Positions 1 through 12,700 of a stretch of 64,000 bases of DNA are shown one piece after another. The stretch's first letter is position 1; the number at the start of each line of letters is the position of its first letter. The DNA lies in assembly GCA_013396915.1 (NCBI GenBank), contig VWZL01002017.1, positions 1 through 64,000 on the forward strand. Direction: 5' to 3'. This DNA is from Stercorarius parasiticus. Lineage: Eukaryota > Chordata > Aves > Charadriiformes > Stercorariidae. A program made the translations under genes and the position numbers. Under the pieces are notes generated by a model, which made no database searches, was not told the origin of the DNA, and saw nothing but the letters and a program-made list of their open reading frames with translations.

Positions 1-706
1 TTCAACTAAAACATTCAGGGAATCATCTGTGGCCTCCAGATCAGAATTTTTCAGTTGATCCCTACTTTTGGAACAGGACCAACCAAATCAGTGTTGCTCT
101 CTGTGAATATAAATTCTAATCCTCTTTAGGTCAAATCTTAGTTTCTTATGCACATTTCTAAGTGCAATAACGTCATTAACTCCTTTGCATGGCATAAGCC
201 CTAAAACAAGTTATGAAGCTTGAGTATGACAATAATTGTTTAAAAGTTAAGTTCTGCAAAAGTGATGTCTGGTCTAAATAAGAAGAACGAAAATGAGTGT
301 CTTCATATTTTGAGAAGTTCAAATCAGATCCAGATTATGTAATTTTCTGTATTTGACATCTGTCTGTCCACTACATCCAAATGGTTGATGACTGAAAACT
401 GACTTAGCTGCAAGTTTCACTACTTGCACTTGACATTTTGGGCAAGAGATATGTTGTATAGTATTAGGTGCAATATATCTTTGGGATCTGTTTGTAAGCC
501 TCTAGTAGAAGGGTCTTGCTGGAGAGCTGGAGAGCAATTGTGCAAGGCATGCCTCAGTATGTCTATGATACTGCATCTGACACAAGAAGCCTTTACCAGG
601 ACTGTGCTTGCTTGGGGAAGAGGGGTATGTCTGCCCAAAGGATTTTAATGGTGATAAAGAAATTTTAAAAGTAATGCAATATTTGTAGGTAGAAAAATAA
701 ACTTAC
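1..706. other. MOXD2 intron 10 (partial), no exon seen
   Basis: AT-rich sequence after the exon 10 donor. The next expected MOXD exon, which carries the CuM-ligand methionine in an E-M-C-L type context, was looked for on the minus strand and not found, so it lies beyond the left edge. No repeat or other feature was recognised. Confidence 0.6.
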
Positions 707-766
707 GAAAGTAATCCCTGACCGATCCAGAGTCTGAAAGTTGCATTCGACCAGGATCTCATCCCC
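707..766 (-). CDS. MOXD2: MOXD2 exon 10
   Basis: 20 codons, residues 437-456, phase 0 to 0: GDEILVECNFQTLDRSGITF. It matches the conserved G-D-x-x-x-x-E-C-x-x-x-T-x-D-R stretch ahead of the CuM methionine. Acceptor TTCCCTAG; donor TTC|GTAAGT. It is the last MOXD2 exon in the window. Confidence 0.9.
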
Positions 767-3700
767 CTAGGGAACACAGTAGGTCACACCATCAGAACCG
801 TACAATCAAAGCACACAAAACAATCTCTCGCAACACGGGCAAACCAGGAAACTGTGAAATCAATGGGCCACAGCCTGAGATGGAATGAAGGACAGAATAT
901 GCCGACATGCTCTGAAACCTCTGGTGCTCACCACTTCCCAGCCCGCATGCCCAAGGCTACATCCCAGGGGAGGAATGTACCGGTTTGATTGTGAGGATTT
1001 CCTTCATGTCCCGAATCTCCTGCAGTCTGAAGTCATACTTATTGTCCTCACAGATGATCCCCAGCTGCTCACCATTCCTGGGGAACACAAGCAAGGGGAG
1101 AAAGTTATAATGTTTCCAGGGAGGGGTGTGGAATAACCCATTCCTGGATGAATTGAACAGAGCTGAGAAAAATCCTCTCCAGAAATCACGCCTGATTGCT
1201 TTTGTACCTTAACTCACAGCATGTATTTCAGTGACAGTCAGTCCCAAACATACACTTGAAATTTCTCACCCAACCCTCATTGGTCTGGAGTTCAAATATG
1301 GACTTTTTACATGTCAGTAATCATTATGCCTTGAAACTTTCACCTTTCAGATAACAGTCTGGGATCCCAGAAGTAAGAACTCCAATACTTGCATTACAAC
1401 ACACTGCCCTAAAAAAAAAAAAAGAAAAAGACTCTCTGAGCCTAGCAGAGTGGAGTTGTCAGGCTGTTTAGGACCTCCCTTTTAGATGCAGAAGTATCAA
1501 ATGTGAGTTCTTCCTTGCTATTTCTACAGTGCTTTGTGATACTGCTTCTTAGGTGGCCTCTGCTCTGCTTGAGCACTTCTTCTCCATCCACGTTACACGT
1601 CCTTGGATCTTGCTAAGTACATCCACAGTGCACACAGCAAGGTGCATCAGGGCACCCAGCCCACAACTTCTTGTGGTGCCCATAGCCAGGCTGTCCCAGC
1701 AGCTGCCGCACACCCTGCTTGCTTGTCGCAGGCTCGCTCTGTGACTGCTGGCAGCTCTGAGCAGGTGAACTGGTAGGCTCACAACATTCTCCAGCTACAC
1801 CTTATAGCAAAATGGGTTCGCGAGGGAGGAACCTGTCTTGGAGGCCAGCTTCACAGAAGTTCAAGTCAAGAAAGAAGATTTCCCGTCATGTGACATGTGG
1901 TTTATATATACCATGCGACTTGCATAAAGAGCAGGAGCCAAAAGCTATTGCTATTGTCTGGAATAAAATAGCTCTGGCTAAGTCACTCATACTGACTATG
2001 TGTGACTTTTGGCTTGTGCTGAGGTATTCTGTATTTAACACCTGAAAAGGAGACAGGCCTACCCCTAAATTACTGCCAAAGATCACAATCTGCTATATTC
2101 TGCCAAGGTCAACCTCCAAAGAGTCCAGGGCCTCCACTAATTGGACGAGTGACTAAGAACATCATAGTTATCCTACATATTACAGGGGAAATCCCAGAAA
2201 AAAAATAGTCACTGTGCCTGAATCACCTCTGTTCAGAAGCTGTTTCAAATGCTTGACCTTCTGCTCTGGAGCATGTCCTTGAGATGGCTCCAGGACATGG
2301 TCCTAACATGGTAAAGTCTGTAAAGGTCCTTTATCAGATATACGCTCATCCTAAGTAAACTGAACTGCTGCCTTAGTCCTCTCTAGACTGACCTCAGGTG
2401 ATTCCTAGCAAAGAGGCAGAACCTTCCATTTTCTTCTGAAGCTTAAGGAAAACTCTACTGATTATATCACTCCCTGCTACTTGGAGCATGCACATGGAAG
2501 GTGCTAGCCAGTGAGATAGAGGGAGGCTCATTCCTCTTCTCTTGCTGCCTAGCATAGCAATCCAAGTGTCAGGTCAATTTGGGCTGGAGACCACTAGCAC
2601 TGAAACTGAGGGATGGCTTTGAAGCCAATAGGTTTTATTGATGTCTGCTTTGCTCCTTTTCCCATTTTTCTGAGGTTGCCTTTGAAGGAGCTTCTAGTAA
2701 TTTGGTCCCGTTTCTTGGCATACTGGGGAGTGGGTAGAGAGGCACAGGTCCAGGGTGTTTAAACCATGTTTGATTGTAGGGTGCCAGTTTCAGGATAACT
2801 GAGGAAGGCCATCTTCAAGGGCAGATGTGCAACTTTGGAACAACTTAGACTCTTCCGAATGATATTTCATATGAGTGCTTAGAAGCCAAACTAGACAATA
2901 TCTGCCCTATTCGTAACTCAGCTTTGCACTTGTTGTGGGGGGCCAGGCACCCTCCTGTCTCCCACAGCTTGCCTGCAGTGTAGTGCAATTCAGGTTCCCT
3001 GCAGACCTACATGATCAACTCAGTATGTGTGGAGTTTCTACAGGGTGAATCAGCATGTGAGGCAGTATGTGAGACAGTGCAGGCGTCTGGGGATTTGGTG
3101 TCAGAGCACAGGCAGCTAAGGACCAGGCAATGCCAAAATTTCCCCTTACCTTCTAGATAGAGTTCACATTACATCCTAGAGTGTGCACCAGCAATGCCAT
3201 CTAGACAGGCAGGGAACTTGATCTTGAAGGTGTCACAGTGAACACACTAAGATTAGAGTGTCGCTGTGACATCTCGGACTACACTCACATGCTAAATATC
3301 ATAGGATCATGGATTGTTCTTCGGCTCACTGGCACGGACTAAGTGTCTGCCTCCCTGTAAATGTCTGCAGTGTGATGCTTGGCTTATGTTGGGTTATTCT
3401 GAAATTAGAAACCTAAGGAGAAGATAGGCCTTATACCCATACTACCAAGCACGGACCTCGGTGATGTCTCTTTCGCCTACAGTGCAATAATTTTTTAGGT
3501 CTGGGTTTTATTTTGTTTTCAAATTCTAAGCATCTGAAGTAGAGCTCAAATGCTATGCTGCAGACCATGATTGGCTATTTTCATAGCTTGAAACTGAGAA
3601 TGCATGCTTCATGGGCTGGGGTGTGATCAGAGAGCGCATAGGGGTGCTGAAGTTTTTAGAGTGGGAGAATGGTGGAGGAAACCAACCCAGTGTAATTTTG

Positions 3701-6700
3701 CCCATGTGAACTGGTACACTCAGTCCCCAGAACTGTGCCTGTGTAGCCTCAGGGTGAGTCTGGTGAACAGGACCAAGCTATGCAAGGGCACTGTCTAGCA
3801 GCTTAGTGTGGACAAGCAGTAGTCCAGTGCTTGAGCTCACTGCCTGGACCTGTTTTATTTAACAGGAGCCACAGTCCCAGTCTCATATGCTCTGCTCAGC
3901 TGATCCCTCTTTCCTGAGGAGCTGGTTCTTTGTACTACAGTTCAGACACTGCAGTCTCTTGCACTAACAGACAGATGAAGACGAACCTGGGAACATCATT
4001 CTCATCCACTCTAGCCAAAGAGGCAGGGACTGATCCTGTGACACAGGCAGCAATACTGTGAGTTTGCTTCTCTTACCGGTATTGAGCAGCTTTCACTCCT
4101 CTGCCAGACAGGTGGGTGTGAAGCAAGTAGGCAAAAACATGCAGATCTGGAACCAGCATCCCATTCATCTGCAGTTCAAAATGAAGTAGGTCAGAGCCTG
4201 GCAGTCACAGCTCAGCACCAAGTTTCAGGCCTGCCCATCAAGTCAAAAGCTTGATGGAACTTGTGTAATTGTCAGCTTCATTTTTTTTTTTTTTTTAAAG
4301 GGAAGTTTAAGGCTGTTTCCTCATGTAGGTCAGTACTGATTGAAAGATTGTCCTGGAGAGCCCTTCTGAAAATTGCTCTTCTGGCTTTAGATACTGTGGC
4401 ATAGTTGTCTGAGTTTGTGATATCTCATGCTGCGTACTGTAACCATATCTTGCTATCAGATATGTAAAAAAACTAACACAAGATACAGGAGAGGTAATAA
4501 GTTAAACACGCAGATACATGAACTCAAAGGAAGAGCCGGTAATAGAAACAGTAAAAGCAGAAATTGTAAGATGCTGTTCAATGGGCCATTAAAAGAACCA
4601 TCAAAATGTAAATGTTAAAATATTCAAAGAAAATATTTGAAAACTGATGAAAAGAAGAAAAACAAGATTACCTCGGGCCTCATAAAAGGGAGCAAGCATA
4701 TGGGTTGTTCAAGTGGGATTGTGGGACTGTGTAAAATTTATGGGATGTTCTAAGTGGATTGTGGGAATATGCAAAACTTATTGGGGGATGCTTAGGGAAG
4801 AGGTCAAAGGTAGGGAAAGAGAGAAACAAACATAAGAAAATGGAGAGAGGAAGAGGAGAATCCAGTGGTACTTAAGCAGACTGCTGTTCAGTATGTTTGT
4901 CTGACCGAACCTGGTACCTGATCACTGCAATCTAGACTGTCTTATTGAAACTCTGTTCCTATTTTCTCTGTAAGTGTGCTCTGTATACTGCGTATATGGA
5001 TGTGCCTATGTTTTTGGGATAGGATGATCCACTAGGGAAGTTCAAGCTAGAAAGACCCAAGGTCCAGGTCACAGACTGTGTAAAAGGGCCCTGGATCTGG
5101 GCACAGATGCTAAAAGGACTTATGGTCTGGACCAGAAATCAGAGAGATCAACAAATGTGATTACATATGGGAGCTGAGTGAGCGTGCTTATGGTTATGTT
5201 CCTCTAGTGAACTTTAAGCCTGATTAGTCAGAGAGGAGGAAGAGGATTGGGCCATTTGTGTTGTCCATGCTTATGTGGGTGTTGTTCATGCCTGCGTGGT
5301 GCCTGTAAAGATACTGTACTCATATCTGTCTCAATGTGTTTGTGGCAGCTGGGTCTGCTCTCTGAGTGTGTGTGTTTGGGTAGGGTGGGGGTTGTCTATA
5401 TCTTTGGAGTCTTCCCCCAGCCGTAGCAACTGCTGGGCCTGGGAAAGGGGAAAGTGGCAACCTCACATCTAGCAGTCCTGGAGGAACCTGTGAATCCTGT
5501 GGATCCTACAGTCCGCCAGAGACGATTATTGTTAGCCCCTTCTTGGCTGTGATTTAAGGGATGTTAGATCTCCACTCTAGAACTATCTTCTTGACCTGAG
5601 AGAGAGCACTTACACCTGGTGTAGAAAGGTACTGCCTTCCTACACCAGTACCACACACATATGGCAGGATAAAGGCCTCTTGCATGTGGTGGCATAGACT
5701 CCCTTGGGGGTCTTGGGAAGCACTACATCCTTTGGGTTTTGTTTCCCTTTCAGTTAGATGGGGGGAACGGGTATTCGAGCCATGGTTCTGACGTGCTTAC
5801 ACAGCTCTGCTAACTCTTGGTCCAAACCTTGGGTCTCTGCTGAGCAGTTTCATTGGAACAGATATTCATTTTGCGGCATGCAGAAACGGAGGCTAAGATG
5901 GCACCCTGCACCAAATAGCTTTTGGACATGTCTAGAGCAAGATGAAAAACCAAAGTAGGAAAGATCAAGAAGGTTTTCACATGGCTTTCTGCACACTCAC
6001 TTCATCAAACTGGCTGGAATTGCAAAGGCCGTAGGATCTGTAGGATTCTGCTCCAGGAGGAATGAAATGCACAGGGAAAGTGAAGATGCCTGTTTGCAGA
6101 ACCCCCACATCATATTTCCGTAGCTCTGGAGTGTAGTAGATTCGTACCCCTGAGCTGTCGATCAAACCTGTAAAAGAAAAATGACCACTCTTTCAGCAAT
6201 GACTCCAGAAATAGCAGAAGTGGGGCCTGAATCAACAACACATATAGTGTCTCTTTCCCAGTCACAGGCTGGGAGCAGGCACAGATTAACAGGAAGGTCT
6301 AAGCCTCCCACCCTACCCCTGTGGTATGGTCCACTGTAATTTATAGTGTATTAAGTCATGCAAGGTGCACAGTTGCACAGATCTTCACTCATAGTGCATC
6401 TGGATCCAGCCCCGTTTACAGTTTCAGATAATTCCCATAAAATCACTCCACCCTTTGTTTCCGCTTCTGTAAAATGATAACGTATACTGTGGTGGCATTC
6501 TTCATCACCATCACATAGGGACTGAGAGCTGGAGGTCATGGTAGAAGCTTGAGGTGGTATTATCAGGCTTTCAGGACTTTATCCTGACCATTGGTACACC
6601 TATTTCTCCAACAGCCACTCTGTCCCTTCCTTTTTCCCCCATAATGACCACATTTCCCTGACATTTTCACTAACAGTGCCACTAGTATCATAGCAGGAAG

Positions 6701-9700
6701 ATGTGCTTAGCTTTTTCAATGGTAAGACGTGTCCAATCTAAGTGGATATGACTACTTATGTTCCTAAAGTTAGTTTAAGTTCTTCCTGGATGGGAGCCCA
6801 GTCCAGTTTCTTCTTACTGTCCTGAAGGCTGTACTGAACAGCATACGGAAGTGTTTCATGTAGAAGCTGGTTTCTAATAAGCATGTAGGTGAGGTCTGAG
6901 GTTTCCATCTTGAGGCTGTTGTTTGTCAGACAACTGCCCAGCATTACCCACCTGGTAACAAGTCAAAATTGCTGTAATGGATTTCTAGTCGGACATACTG
7001 AGGATCCCAAGGTGTCCCTATGGAAACTGCAGCTTCGTCTGGAAATTGATAAGACTTGTGGAAAGAGGAAGAGGAGGAATAAAGTTATATGAAGTAGTTA
7101 GTTTTTAACTCTTCTCTGTTGTTTCTTGATTGAAAACTTACAAAAAGAATTTTTCTTTTCTTGCATCTCTGAATATTTATTTAGACACTGATAGAAATCA
7201 AAATGTTGTGGGAAATTCTGCCAGTTCCATTTCTTTTCCTTCTGAATCGGAACAAGGAAGAATTTTCAAAATTAATTTTTTTCATTTGCCCCTTTGATTG
7301 GTTTCATTTTTATTTTTATACTATATTTAGTAGGAAGTGGTTATAGAATGTGTACACTCTTGCAGCAACTTTTATATCAGTCTTGTCACTGCATAATAGA
7401 AAATCTGAATAAAATTAGTTTAAGGGTTTTGTCTAAAATGTGTCTCCTTCCTCTCTTCTCCCCGTGCACATGTATACTATAGAAATACAAAATACATTTT
7501 GCTCTGAAAGGCAAAGTGACCATCACAAGATAGATGATAATATTTGTGCAGCACTGACTCGGCCATTCAGCCAGAAGCATCAATTTCACTGAACTTTTAA
7601 TTTTACTCTGCTGAAAAAGAGGCAGAGGCAGTAGGAAAAAAAAAAAGCAGAAAGTAGGTACACTTCTTTCTGTTACACAAGACTAGTACAAGGAAAATTT
7701 TGTGAAATTAATGGCAACATTATCGAAAGGTTGGAATGAAAGCCTTCTTATGTGACATACAAAACTTCTTTAATGCAGGTATGATAATAACCTACACACA
7801 TATGCAGAGTATTGAGAACTATGTAGAAATCGACAGCACCATCTGATGCAGCAGAAGTAGCGTTGAGTGGGAACAGTATGAGGAAAATTCCCCAGTTTGG
7901 CTGGCCCTGCAGGACTGTGGGGTCTTAATGGACAAGCTGACGAGAAGGTTACTACTGTTCATAACAAAAAAATGGGGAAGGGAATGGGCCCTGCAGACTC
8001 ACCTCTCCTCCAACAGCCCAGCCCACAAGCACCTGAGAGCACAGGGCAAAATCTGGATTGGCTCCATAGCAATCGTTTATGCCACTGGGCAACACACTGG
8101 CATTGCCACAGGCATAAACAAGAATATGATGAACCAAGGATATGTTGTGGGGTGTTATTAGAGGTTCGAACTGCAACCAAAAGAAAGAGTGAAAAAAGTT
8201 ACTGTCAACCCTAAAACATTTCTTTCTCAGGCAACTAGAAAGAGCAGTTAAGCATAGCTTAGGCAAACAGATACAATCTGATTTGCAAAATGGATGGTAA
8301 ACTGGATGATGATTTATCAACTCATTTTGGTATGCACCCAGCAGAGCCTATTTGTCCAGAAACAATTTGAATCTTCTTCTAAAGCACCTCTCCTTAATCA
8401 GAATCACGGGGGTGTCTATTTGACCTGTTATGCTGGGAAGCGTGGTTCCAGACTAGAAATGTAAATAGTTTACCTCACATAGCATTTTCTTGGCTGCAAG
8501 GCAACGTATGGGACCTTGATCTCAGGTTCACTATAATTCACTGCTCCCTCAGTTGTGCCAAAAGTACTATAATCAAGATAGTTTAAATAAACCCCGCAAA
8601 TAACCTGGAACTGCTCATTAACCACTGAACTTTTTACCAGCACTGATGAGATCAGGCCTCAAAATCCTGATGTTACCCTGAGAGCTGACTAAAGCTCTTG
8701 AGTTTGTTCCGTAGGATTAACTGTCACATTCTTCTTTTTTCCAGTCCATGAAAATTCTTCGTTATGAAATTTTGCCTTATGCCATTTCAGTGGAACATCT
8801 GTTTTTAAACCTTCAAAACCCACAAAACTAAGAAGGGTTACTTGACCTTGAAGCAAAGTTATCTTAACTTGAGAAGTAACCTAGTCTTGCTTTGCGAAGT
8901 TCCTGTTTCTTTTTTTGCTCTTCTTTTTTGCATATTGAATCTTGAAAACATGACTGCAAAAATGTTAGGTTTGCTTTTTATACAAATATTCTTAGGAATT
9001 TCCAAGAACAAAAGCAAAAGTCATTTCAAATATAGAAAATTCTGGAGGCTCCTTTTGCTCTCAAAGGTAGCAATAGGCAACATGGCCTGAGCTCACTGCA
9101 CTGAAACATCAGACTTGTAGCAAGGTTTTTTCAGGAGTGATGTACATGAAGACAAAGGTACTTCCAAAGCTAGAAACAAGATAGAGCTTATTTCCACACA
9201 AGCCAGACAAATTAGCTAGCTCATCCCAATGGCAGTGAAAGACAGATGGAATGCTCCCAAGTTTTCACGAAAATGCTGTAAAAGACAGCTTTGTACATGA
9301 TTGAAGGAGTAAGTCTGTTCTGTGGTGTTTTTTCCACAGTAATACAACCTGCACATTTACCTTGTAGATATGGTGTTTCTGATTGACCGTGGGCAGTGGG
9401 ATAAAGGTGCAGGCATACTTGGTTTCTTCAAGCGGAACAGCAAACTGAAAAAGAAACAGACGCATGAGTCATCTGAAGGTTCCCCCGGCAACTCAATAAT
9501 GTGCACAGGGAATTGGAGAAGCCAAAGGGAGGCAGTGCAAGGATGATCAGACGCAGAAGGGGAGGGGGCAGGAAGGAATGATGCATTTAGCAAGCATTTG
9601 ATTGTTTTTTGGTTGCAATGAGTGAGGTCAAGAAGATGAAACTGTATTCTGGTGAAAGGCAAACACATTTGTCAGCTCTACCTGGTCTTGAATTCATTTT

Positions 9701-12700
9701 CTTTCAGATTTTTTTCTGTATTTTTCCAAAAGGGAATTGCATTACTAATTTACGTATTGTAACATGAACTGAGTGTAGGAAACATCCATGCCGTTCAATC
9801 AACGTTTTTAATTGCCTGTTTTCTGGAGTCACAAGCACAACACACGATAGCGCTAATCCCACAAATCCTTACATAAAAATAGTGCCCCTCTTTACTATGG
9901 AATGTTGCCCATGCTGATCAGCAGATGCTGCTATGTCTTGAGTGAGTGCTGACTGTGTGGGCTGATGCTGTTTAAAGAAGGAAGGTGTTAATGCAATACC
10001 ACACTGAGCTGGTACTTTTGGACTCCACTTGACAAGGATGGCGCATGTACCACGAGATGATGCTAATGGGGGGGCTTCAGCTCTCCTCGTTAATCCTTAC
10101 ATCTGACACTGAGATGCAGCGTAAGTTAATACTGGAGGCAGCATACACAGTACTGTACATTGCATTTTCTGAGCTCTTAGCCAGACTTGCCACTGAGCAT
10201 TCAAGTGCTTTCCCATTATTTCTCTCCTCTGTGATATTGTAGAATTCCCACAAAACAAAGGTGAGAATCAGTAAATATCTTCAGCAGATATTTTTCTATG
10301 TGGATGGGACAATAGACCTGTATACATACATGACTGAGTTAATGATTATATTGCAATTCAGTAGCACCACCACCTCTGTTTGGCTCCTTAAACTCTAGTC
10401 AAGGGAACAGACTACACCTTACAGCATTTTCCTAACAAATAAGCCCTTTACCCTCCACACAGCAAGCTTTCCCTTCCCACTTCATTCCTACTCTTGCCAG
10501 CTCTATTTGTGTATTTCCAAGATCAATCATTTTTTGATCTGTGCCATCCAAACCTCCAGCATGGACATGATCAACTTTGCAAAGAAAGGCAGGAGGAAAA
10601 TTTTCTAACATGCCAAGTGAAGCTCTTGTCCAATACTTACATTGTCCAGCCTCAGGTCATAGGTGAAGAATATTTTGGGGTCAGTTGAGTCAGATGGGGC
10701 TCTGTACCTCATCAAGAAAAGAGACTTGGAGAATCTTTGTCCTTTAAAGAATTGGACTATGTCATCAGTACCAAAGGCAGTAACAAGGCGTGATGTGTCC
10801 ACCTGTAATGGGAGTGTTTCATTGGAAACTCTCCTTCTTTCCTTCCCATCAACCACACACACAGGTGTTCACCCCACAATCACATGCCTTGCACCACCAC
10901 AGATGTATTAAAGTGCAACTCACATACTAACCATGTGCAATTATAAATAATCTAAAATAATACAACTTTGTGTGTTTGGTATGTACCCAGACACTCAGAC
11001 AATATGTCAGAACACACAACACAAAGTAAGCAGTTTAACACACAAGATTTGTCTTGTCCAGACAGAAACATGAGCAAGCAGAGGCAGTTCTTTATCTGTA
11101 TATACTATTAATGCGCTTTGGGAAATTTTTACTAAGAGACTAACACAAAGCTAAGAGAACTGTAGTCCCCCGATTCCCCATTAACAGCTACTGTTGAGCA
11201 TGAATGTACTCAATGATCCTCCTGGAACTGCCCCATCATGTAAGGACAGCAGTAGCCATGGGACTCTGGGCTCTTCCCATTCAGAATGGGATTATATCTC
11301 TTTCAATAAGTAAATGTTGTTAAGAAGGTTTGTAAATACAAAGGCATCTATCCAGTCATTTTCATGTGAATTTGAACTCTGGAAAAATAGCTAATGTACA
11401 CCTAATTCTGGACAAACATTTTTGAGTGGGCTAAGCCTTGGGTAATGCTGATTTACCCAGAAGTCCCTCAAGCAAAGATGAAACAGTGAAAACAGTGTCT
11501 ATATATGTAGAGTTCTGAAATGGTGTGCATTAGTGTGCTTGTGGACCTTGGCAAAGCATATTTTTGAAAAAACTCTGATTTAAAATACCATTTTGGGTTG
11601 GCCAAGTTTTTTAATGTCAGTCAATACCAGTATGAAGCAGGTATTGCTCCAAGAGAGAAGCACTCCAATTACCAAAGCATTCTGAATTTTCTAAACATAA
11701 TTCTTCCTAAAATACTGCCTTATATTAGACAAATAAAACCCTCATCTCCCATACTAGATTGTTTTTTTATATGTGGCAAACAAGAGAGAGACAGACAAAT
11801 GAGCAAAATTTTGAAGAGCTGTGTTCAAACTTAAGAAAAAGTTGAGAATTATATCTTCCTGTCATCCTCAGATCTGACCCTGGGGATCTGGGAATACAAT
11901 GTGACATGAGAGCAGGTTTGTTTGGGATATTGCTTGAGCAGTCCCCTTTCTTACTGTGATATCCAGGTCATTTGGGTCACATGTCCGGAGGTGTCGTTTG
12001 AACAGCATGGTGGTGGAGGTCTCATTCTCTGTCACTGACAGCAGTTGGTAGTCCTGACTGTCATCTTTCTCAAGGGTTGCCTCATCTACCACATGATAAT
12101 CCTGGAAAAGAAACAAGGGTGAAAGCCATAGAGAGAAGGAGAGGAGAGGGAGAGGGAGAGNCTTCCTACACCCCAAGAAGTCATGTTTCCAAGTACTGCT
12201 GGTGGGATATGAGTAATTATCCAAGCATTTCACTCTCCAAAAATCTCCTCTGCTTTCACGGGTGATTTCCACAAACCAATTGAAAAGAACTCACATCCGG
12301 TCCCTTCTATATGCAGCTGCTCAAGGAAAGAGCAGGCCCTGGGTCCCATCACCCAGAGAATGGCCTGGACAGGATGGATCCTAGAGGATCTTCCCTGCTT
12401 CCTGAGTGACATGCTGCATGCTGGGACATTTTATCACATCTGGCTCAACCACAGAGGGTGGGAAATGAAATAAGTCCTGTTGAAAAACAGAGGTAGTTCA
12501 AAAATAAAATCTTTTGGGCATACTAAAGCTTCTACTTTAACTCCTGGGTTTTCCATACCACCTGGAACCTGTGCCTGGTTGTGGATGCTAAGGTCTCCTA
12601 GAAACTAACCAATGGTCTTAGCAGCATATGCATAGTGAAAAAAACAAATAACATATAATCGAGGTCATCAAATGCAATTGTTTCTTGGAAAAAGGGTACA

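Noticed and set aside
885..1189. Open frames on both strands around 0.9-1.2 kb
   Set aside because: They are shadows or extensions of MOXD2 exon 9 (981-1077). Only the spliced reading matches the family.
6756..6944. 62-codon minus-strand frame starting MLGSCLTNN
   Set aside because: It lies in the intron directly after MOXD2 exon 6, outside the frame of the enzyme, with no similarity to it.
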